Source of the DNA: Euryarchaeota archaeon UBA53
GTDB taxonomy: Archaea; Thermoplasmatota; Poseidoniia; Poseidoniales; Poseidoniaceae
DNA: 11,424 nt
Reading direction: 5' to 3'
NCBI GenBank assembly: GCA_002507425.1
Contig: DAZU01000129.1
Span: forward strand, 1 to 11,424
Below are positions 8,401 to 11,424 of the stretch, in pieces. A model generated the notes under the pieces. That model had not been told where the DNA came from. It saw only the letters and a program-made list of their open reading frames with translations, and did no database searches. The translations under genes were made by a program, and so were the position numbers. Position 1 is the first letter of the stretch. Each line of letters opens with the position of its first letter.

Positions 8401-10751
8401 GTTGAGCCTTCGAAAATGAAGTCGAAATGTTGATCTGGTCGTAAATTCCAACTCCCGCCTATCGAGAGTTCGGTTGCGGAGTTTCCGTTCCACACAACAG
8501 CACCATCACCAGTTCCGATGTATAGGCCTCCAAGTATTGTGTTTTCTTCTAGAGCATATACTTGGTTACTTGGAAGAATCTCCGTTGAGCTTGGAGAACC
8601 CCTATCTGGAGTGACAGTAAGAGGAATTAATATCTCGCCTGTTGAGAGGTCCTTCCTTGCTACTCCATATCCTGGTAGACCCATGTGCAATATCTGTGGG
8701 TTTGTTCCATAAACGGCGACAGGTGCGAAATCGACATCATTTATTCCAGTTGAGACCCAAGAACCAAGCCAAGTATCGTTTTCAAGGATGTATCGATTTA
8801 ATCCATCTTCATTCGTTCCGAAATAAGCAATTCCGTTGTGTATGGTCACTCCTGTTATTTGGTCACTGCTCAAATCACTATTGTCTTCATCCAGGATAAT
8901 TGTTGTTTGTGATGACATATTAACAAACGATGCCCCTTGATTAGGGTGAATAACCACCATTAGGTTTCCATCAGCCGCAAAGTCAGAAATATCATCTGAC
9001 TGCAAGCCGTCACTCACTCCCCAAGAGTTGACTATGTTCCCAAGAGGATCAACTGCATGTATGCCATTACCATCTGTAGACACGAAAACATCTGAGCCAT
9101 TGTGTAAAATTCTTGTGATACTATCTCCCATATCAACGGGCGGTAACCAACGTGCTTGTGAAAGAGAGTAACGGTCCAGCATGGAACCGCTTCCTGAATA
9201 CAATATTCCGTTAAATTGCATCACGTCATTAATCTCTTCAGAACTTGGGCCACTTCCAACAACTAAATCCCCTGCATACATTGGAGAGTTGCCTGGTTCT
9301 AATTTAGCAAATACAGCACTGCCATCAGACACTAAAACCGTATCATTCAACGGACTTCTAGCGCCTGACGATGGCCAATAGAACATGGTTTTACCTCCGT
9401 TGTAAAGGCCAAGCGTTGTTACATCAATTTCAGAAGTAAAAATCCCAGAGTTTGAGTTGTAAACATGGATTGAAGAATCGGTTAAAATTTGTAATTCATT
9501 GCCTGTATGTGCCATTCCTTTTACATCATTAGAGGACAACCAATTGCCATCATTCCAAGTAGCCAACCAGAAATTGCTTGTTAAGTCCCTTCTGGCAATA
9601 CCTGCATCTGAGGATGAGATCATTAGTTGATTTCCAGCAACTATCAAATTGGTAACAAAATCTGAGTGCAGATTATTTGCGGTTGACCAAGGAGATAGTG
9701 CGCTCATAGACACAAGGTCCCACCTTCCTACCCCACCTCCCGACAATGCAGTGTAGATTATCCCTGAGTGTTCAATAGATTCGGTAGGGGTGCCTTCAGG
9801 CCAGTTATTTGTGCTACTAGACAGTTCTAAGGTCCAACCTGCATTTGCGCTATTGATGGTAAAAATACCGGATTCGCTGAAAGCATACAAATCTCCGTTG
9901 CTGGTGATATGGGTTAATGTCCAAGGCTCACCCAAGGGCTCATCAGGCAAATTCTCAACCCATGAGCTAGAATCTAGGTCCAAAGAATTAATTTTTCCAT
10001 TCGATGTTGTAACTAGAAGCCTATTATTCAAACTATCCATCTCTAAATCAATGATTAGGTTATCATCTCCCAAATCTTGAATTTCAAATAAATCAATAAT
10101 GTGAGGAGATGTTTTGGCATCTAAAACTAAGACAAATGTCTCTATTGCGAGATATAGTCTACCATCCACAGGGTGTATTTCATAATCGCTAACAAATACA
10201 TCTACTGGCTGAAGAGATGTAAAAGGGTCAGCAGGAGATAACGCCTGCAGAATGAAATCAGTGATCTCTGTCCCTGATGGAAGAGTCACCGTCGCACCAA
10301 CATCCGCATTGGGGCTTAACCGGCCTTGGTGTGGATTGCTCCCGTCAAATCCGTTGGTTTTTCCTAACCAGCCATTTCCTCTCCAGTCAAATAAAACCTG
10401 ACCTGTGTTCGGGGAGAGCAGAAGTGGTTGCTGAACCATTACATCGTCAGAACCATCTGCCATAAATTCCATTGAGATATTACCCAATATTGCTCCAGGT
10501 GCGAAGTTTAACATCCAATCTGCTATTGCAGATTTACCGTTAATGGGGTCCGCTCCCGTGGCGTCAAGTTTTACCCATCCGGTATCTTCTATTCCTTGTT
10601 TTGGCCAAATTGTGGTATTTACGGATTCGTGAGCTGAAGCAATCGGTGTGGAAAGAATAGGGCCGAGAGAAGCAATCAGCATTATACCCACTAGAGTGAG
10701 TGCTCTGGAGCCGGATTTCCACTGGCTCGAGGTCTTACTCACACTGTTCAT
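2472..10751 (-). CDS. Giant type I membrane surface protein with beta-propeller array and FN3-like modules
   Basis: A 2759-residue exported protein of unknown ligand. Residues 1-40 are a Sec signal peptide (Lys12 and Arg16, a hydrophobic core around 17-35, and ASA before His41). Residues 41 to about 165 form a Trp- and Gly-containing region I do not recognise. From about 165 to 1790, degenerate blades of roughly 40-55 residues recur, with units like GxARYDxxxxxWLxTW (for example at Arg877 and Arg1107), as in Kelch, YVTN or regulator-propeller repeats. About 1790-1915 is another unassigned beta-rich stretch. Six FN3-like modules follow (about 1915-2625), then an acidic Ser/Gly linker, one membrane helix (2650-2667), an RGRG stop-transfer and a 90-residue Gln/Pro-rich tail ending SFLDDLL. 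More than twenty NxS/T sequons suggest a glycosylated ectodomain. Likely roles are adhesion, polymer binding or cell-surface architecture. The domain classes are inferred from pattern; no enzyme motif was seen. Confidence 0.85.
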   Translation of the reverse strand: MNSVSKTSSQWKSGSRALTLVGIMLIASLGPILSTPIASAHESVNTTIWPKQGIEDTGWVKLDATGADPINGKSAIADWMLNFAPGAILGNISMEFMADGSDDVMVQQPLLLSPNTGQVLFDWRGNGWLGKTNGFDGSNPHQGRLSPNADVGATVTLPSGTEITDFILQALSPADPFTSLQPVDVFVSDYEIHPVDGRLYLAIETFVLVLDAKTSPHIIDLFEIQDLGDDNLIIDLEMDSLNNRLLVTTSNGKINSLDLDSSSWVENLPDEPLGEPWTLTHITSNGDLYAFSESGIFTINSANAGWTLELSSSTNNWPEGTPTESIEHSGIIYTALSGGGVGRWDLVSMSALSPWSTANNLHSDFVTNLIVAGNQLMISSSDAGIARRDLTSNFWLATWNDGNWLSSNDVKGMAHTGNELQILTDSSIHVYNSNSGIFTSEIDVTTLGLYNGGKTMFYWPSSGARSPLNDTVLVSDGSAVFAKLEPGNSPMYAGDLVVGSGPSSEEINDVMQFNGILYSGSGSMLDRYSLSQARWLPPVDMGDSITRILHNGSDVFVSTDGNGIHAVDPLGNIVNSWGVSDGLQSDDISDFAADGNLMVVIHPNQGASFVNMSSQTTIILDEDNSDLSSDQITGVTIHNGIAYFGTNEDGLNRYILENDTWLGSWVSTGINDVDFAPVAVYGTNPQILHMGLPGYGVARKDLSTGEILIPLTVTPDRGSPSSTEILPSNQVYALEENTILGGLYIGTGDGAVVWNGNSATELSIGGSWNLRPDQHFDFIFEGSTTYSATNIGVCKYVQTTIQECVNAQDGMPNWGVYAIGMNNTTVFGGTTNGVGLIDKTSFNVVDTWEAGEDTDNAVVEVIDDIAYIGLSGLGIARYDIINNIWLPTWTEDNVLDDGNEFVSGLVADINPNRIWIGGEDGFQLIDVTTGSEVYDIELTGNMYPGSGEPYDLTIYGDTMYYHQQYSSDNVFRLDIVNFSTKSSLDVGAQLDENGGDIYGLEIIDNLLHVSVASGQWWNTQGSGGVAIYNLTSDSWQAELLPSGSLDRVTSHISSNGIEWIVWGEERLEAYYPNGTKMGEWEDVELPIREIVEFDGETLFATEDGIARFDETSEQWLSTWTPGSGLPNSANDAVYEMWTNGSDLVVGTASSGGWQGLDGEIMHLDPSGAWTSWDTGQNGIPNGYPIGMAMCGDLLHVSINANNGGVARFDLEDGIVESSFTTSTRLDDGNAAAVACDDFNNILYVGYSDNSEPISRYDYNNDQWLTSLTSSSHNIPSDPVWWGAMEFANGKLAVGYDIGDEGDNIIGGGYVLLSANGATVGSASILSPGAPVTSIDWLGTQWLIGQAGGTSGYSHVDTLGQSGQNTVHALPSLVSGQVTSMAGNSTHLWAASASWQNTGSGVLQGIRLADGSVEWQKGWSIPSNAIVTDIKLAGTDLYLSSNNRGLRLLDTVNGNLVTLPTGIHDSQDGLKLVGDDLYIGLQGTGSSSAGIQIFNTTTNTYTAGRLLAGLPSNNVNAFLTTSSSNGAQEMVYIATDNGVARWNSTTNSWETALTALDGLPISYVQNLLEFNNNIWMTTPSGLSEFNSSSDSFTNYGTSNGLMGTSAWGLVGKTTSGSSGSSTVSENSLFISHDGKGTDRPGITQLNVANMSVISQHQFDQLPSNAVTAVTSDIGGIHISTTIGPIIHWTASNGLFNSGVNIFSMQDWPVYRMRSDGSYLIATGNNGATVLHAGTSGNAVHDLYPAFGATGGSVVSNSLVAVSTSSGMRVWDFTTGEEMDSTTLRRAAPLSLGLQLEFEDITDYTHPDQQFALVNENNTVKLGQGGVSDSHGIIMQTVPLTLSSPVDNAATWLKLVEMKWNATLNMSNDPTFASSMQYVVDNGILLNGTRHVNLQLSSPSNGSLMARLSYDWYRTETPVEGISLWDRPDDGGSALMANWTMVHDDDFARYLIYLNEGQWTTPPTTADLQSRNPDASVSLHSRLQSEVTSISGSQIQDGIEYWAIVVVEYNDGRLGTPSSQFGPAISTDEIPIPPKWVTAKSGSQFVAQDGEVLAEWSRCSALDLMSTRVYASTTEISDALGMSVHTEILPQSGNTSILTLEAGKPHWLALTCVDIAGQEDLANAIVIGPVVPTGGIDDGVPPPKLQGVWAEDVPNDDGGRVQIGWENSIASDCAYVVVYMTPVDTDVNPLPPSNVDGMTEAVVVPDCETNTTIVDSIGEDQLIDGQSYWIGAVAFDKWLNGDLGDVTILEVTPYVNNNQGASIPDRISQLTAWDYPNDDGTAIEISWDPSQIDDFDYYVIWTSQFPLSDLTEIWEIGGTEPGICGCIVMNKQWIDTEKSPLELTINTALYGSDTLLTSIPRQIIPDVELHVTVTVHDINGNVYLDSLNTATVTPIDNLEDNTPPNRLTNLNLYDRPKDDGTAVMLEFSLSESSDISHYDIYAASFEFTSVGPTGIIKSPIATLDRLPDLPLTIETLDRQIPVLPGTPVTVAVVPVDWSGNAYLDSLVVSTTIAEDNDVESLGEDLPEIGGINLQWVDDSILVTWNPTDYLDFSLYSIYISSIEFNKINDAINVGSVDEDSGNSFLITNDNFPSLSNEQSWWVGISLVDEFSISKEKIDSVKIDPAGSSGNTDDGDEGSSSTNLSDLLTTENILLAGLVLISLILLLLVVRGRGSKSSRNSEWELQEATWGIQSGDGWDSPGSFASQAKAPASPPPTMMRKQQPIIDQTADKNIQQDIQQPQRWSQPNKEPEVDTSFLDDLL
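2751..2804 (-). other. C-terminal transmembrane helix of the giant protein
   Basis: Residues 2650-2667 (ILLAGLVLISLILLLLVV) are an uninterrupted hydrophobic run, followed by RGRGSKSSR, whose positive charge marks the cytoplasmic side. With the N-terminal signal peptide this gives a type I topology: about 2600 residues outside and 90 inside. Confidence 0.9.
2877..5009 (-). repeat. Six FN3-like modules in the giant protein (about residues 1915-2625)
   Basis: Modules begin near residues 1915, 2028, 2135, 2262, 2402 and 2525, at spacings of about 105-140. Each has an early Trp or aromatic, an A-B loop and a following strand ending in Trp or Phe, then a YxIY, YVIW or RVYAS strand, as in fibronectin type III folds. 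Four share an acidic loop: RPDDGG (1925-1930), VPNDDGG (2151-2157), YPNDDG (2273-2278) and RPKDDG (2413-2418). The modules at 2028 and 2525 lack this loop. They probably act as a stalk holding the propellers away from the membrane; that role is inferred. Confidence 0.65.
5382..10259 (-). repeat. Protein-level beta-propeller blade array (about residues 165-1790)
   Basis: Short beta-strand units repeat along about 1600 residues of the giant protein. The most regular phrase is a small or glycine-rich turn, then ARxD or xRYx, then a gap ending in W and often LxTW. Examples lie near residues 344, 384, 524, 652, 877, 1107, 1203, 1255 and 1536. Between them are strands of the type DLYIG or ILYVG and turns such as DGLP or SNGL, reminiscent of regulator-propeller and Kelch repeats. 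At 40-55 residues each, the space would hold about 30 or more blades, or four to five propellers. The blades are strongly diverged at DNA level. Exact boundaries cannot be set by eye. Confidence 0.7.
10632..10751 (-). other. Signal peptide of the giant surface protein
   Basis: Residues 1-40 have a polar start with Lys6, Lys12 and Arg16, a hydrophobic run including LTLVGIMLIASLGPIL, and small residues ASA just before His41, a standard signal peptidase I site. There is no lipobox Cys and no twin Arg, so Sec export without lipid anchoring is predicted. The clean signal at this ATG also supports the chosen start. Confidence 0.85.
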
Positions 10752-10763
10752 ACATTGTAGCCG

Positions 10764-10780
10764 GGTTTTATTGTATATGA
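10764..10780 (-). promoter_or_regulatory. Candidate archaeal TATA box for the leftward unit
   Basis: Read leftward, the sequence is TCATATACAATAAAACC, an AT-rich block whose centre lies about 24-26 bases before the ATG at 10751. Archaeal TATA boxes sit about 26 bases before the transcript start, so transcription would begin at or within a few bases of the start codon, giving a leaderless or near-leaderless mRNA. No Shine-Dalgarno sequence is visible before the ATG, which agrees with this. The BRE part of the promoter is not clear. Confidence 0.5.
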
Positions 10781-10894
10781 AGCGAATGCTCTTATGTTAA
10801 TTTCGTGATTGTTTTATTTCTGACATTTTCGCTGATTTAAAGCCTTCTAAAAACCGATAATCCTTTCAAAAAATCACACAAAGGTCAAACACGG

Positions 10895-10917
10895 CCTAAC
10901 ACGAGCAATGAGTTAGG
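10895..10917 (+). promoter_or_regulatory. Inverted repeat CCTAAC-11 nt-GTTAGG before malic enzyme
   Basis: Two perfect 6-base arms (10895-10900 and 10912-10917) flank an 11-base spacer and end 7 bases before the malic enzyme ATG. The right arm overlaps AGGGA (10915-10919), the best ribosome-binding match. It could be a DNA operator or an mRNA hairpin that covers the ribosome site. A 6-base pairing can arise by chance, so function is unproven. Confidence 0.35.
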
Positions 10918-10924
10918 GAAAGAG

Positions 10925-11424
10925 ATGGACGAGGATTGGCGAGAGAGGGCAATCAAAAAAGAGGCCTTAGAATACCACGAGGCAAAACCAAGAGGGAAAA
11001 TCAAAGTCGTTCCGACAAAACCTCATACTACATCTCATGAGTTATCTCTAGCGTATTCGCCAGGAGTTGCGTATCCTTGTTTGGAAATTGCTGAAAATCC
11101 AGACAATGCTTACAGATATACTTCAAAGGGAAATTTAGTTGCTGTAATTTCTAACGGCACAGCGGTTCTTGGTTTAGGAGACATAGGAGCAGTAGCCTCA
11201 AAACCAGTTATGGAGGGAAAGGGACTCTTGTTGAAAACCTTTGCAGATATAGACGTCTTTGATATTGAGATCGATACCGCTGATGTTGATGATTTTGTGA
11301 AAACCGTTTGCAATATTGCTCCAACTTTTGGAGGCATTAATCTTGAAGATATTAAGGCGCCCGAATGTTTTGAAATAGAGAAAAGGATATCAGAAGCCAC
11401 AAACATACCAGTAATGCATGATGA
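10925..11424 (+). CDS. maeB: Malic enzyme, N-terminal part (3' end outside window)
   Basis: Decarboxylates malate to pyruvate and CO2 with NAD or NADP in the cytoplasm; the nucleotide-binding domain that decides the cofactor lies outside the window. The 166 visible codons carry the prokaryotic malic enzyme N-terminal domain: AYSPGVA with Tyr44, the expected general acid; VISNGTAVLGLGDIGA near 74-89; SKPVMEGKG (92-100) with Lys93, the expected catalytic base; FADIDVFDIE near 106-115; FGGINLEDIKAPECFEIE near 135-152, whose Glu141-Asp142 are metal ligands in the family; and PVMHD at 162-166, where Asp166 is the next ligand. The start at 10925 follows AGGGA by 5 bases, and the earlier ATG at 10909 runs into a stop after one codon. 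It is transcribed away from the surface protein unit. Whether a phosphotransacetylase-like domain is fused at the C-terminus, as in long bacterial MaeB, cannot be seen. Confidence 0.92.
   Translation, partial: MDEDWRERAIKKEALEYHEAKPRGKIKVVPTKPHTTSHELSLAYSPGVAYPCLEIAENPDNAYRYTSKGNLVAVISNGTAVLGLGDIGAVASKPVMEGKGLLLKTFADIDVFDIEIDTADVDDFVKTVCNIAPTFGGINLEDIKAPECFEIEKRISEATNIPVMHD

Larger units (their letters stand above)
10752..10924. other. Divergent intergenic region between surface protein unit and malic enzyme
   Basis: A 173-base AT-rich spacer, the only non-coding stretch in the window. It must carry the promoters of both the leftward three-gene unit and the rightward malic enzyme gene. Visible in it are the TATA-like box at the left end, a weaker ATTTAAAG element at 10835-10842 that could serve the rightward gene (start near 10865, leader about 60 bases), and the inverted repeat near the malic enzyme ATG. 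No RNA gene is seen. Confidence 0.7.

Noticed and set aside
5382..10259. DNA-level tandem repeats or CRISPR-like array in the giant gene
   Set aside because: The repetition is at protein level only; neighbouring blades share little nucleotide identity, and no uniform repeat-spacer pattern is seen.
2812..10465. Many 60-100 codon frames on the + strand across the giant gene
   Set aside because: They are antisense to a continuous 2759-codon frame with signal peptide and membrane helix, are rich in His, Leu, Ser and Pro as expected of shadow frames, and lack consistent start signals.
11110..11406. 98-codon leftward frame at the right edge
   Set aside because: Antisense to the malic enzyme, whose conserved motifs run through the same bases.

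Overview
The window looks like a chromosomal segment of an archaeon, most plausibly a marine Thermoplasmatota (Poseidoniales / Marine Group II type). That placement is an inference. It rests on a giant type I surface protein made of beta-propeller and FN3-like modules, a TATA-like box that would put the transcript start almost on the start codon, weak or absent Shine-Dalgarno sites, tight gene packing, and moderate GC with frequent AGA, ATA and CTA codons. No marker gene in the window proves the lineage.

Layout: about 95% of the window is one leftward unit of three genes. From its promoter at the right, the unit runs: a 2759-residue secreted and membrane-anchored protein (10751 to 2472); a class IV PLP aminotransferase-fold protein resembling PabC (2467 to 1781), 4 bases downstream; and a PabB-PabA fusion (1784 to beyond position 1), whose ATG overlaps the PabC-like stop as ATGA. 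A 173-base intergenic region (10752-10924) separates this unit from a rightward malic enzyme gene that starts at 10925 and runs off the right edge. No RNA genes, insertion sequences, CRISPR arrays or attachment sites were seen, and no stretch over 300 bases lacks a gene.

Function: the two pab genes form a recognisable pair. The PabB-PabA fusion would turn chorismate and glutamine into 4-amino-4-deoxychorismate, and the PabC-like protein would release pyruvate to give 4-aminobenzoate, a precursor of folate or related pterins. The PabC-like protein is divergent at its expected active-site acidic residue, so its activity is not certain. The giant protein is predicted to be exported, with about 2600 residues outside the cell, one membrane helix and a 90-residue cytoplasmic tail. 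Its sequence suggests binding or adhesion but gives no ligand. The malic enzyme converts malate to pyruvate and CO2 in central carbon metabolism and has no evident link to the leftward unit.

Nothing here is clearly a new biological system. The most unusual points are the giant propeller/FN3 surface protein packed against a vitamin-precursor pathway, the domain order of the PabB-PabA fusion, the divergent PabC-like protein, and a small inverted repeat over the malic enzyme ribosome-binding region.
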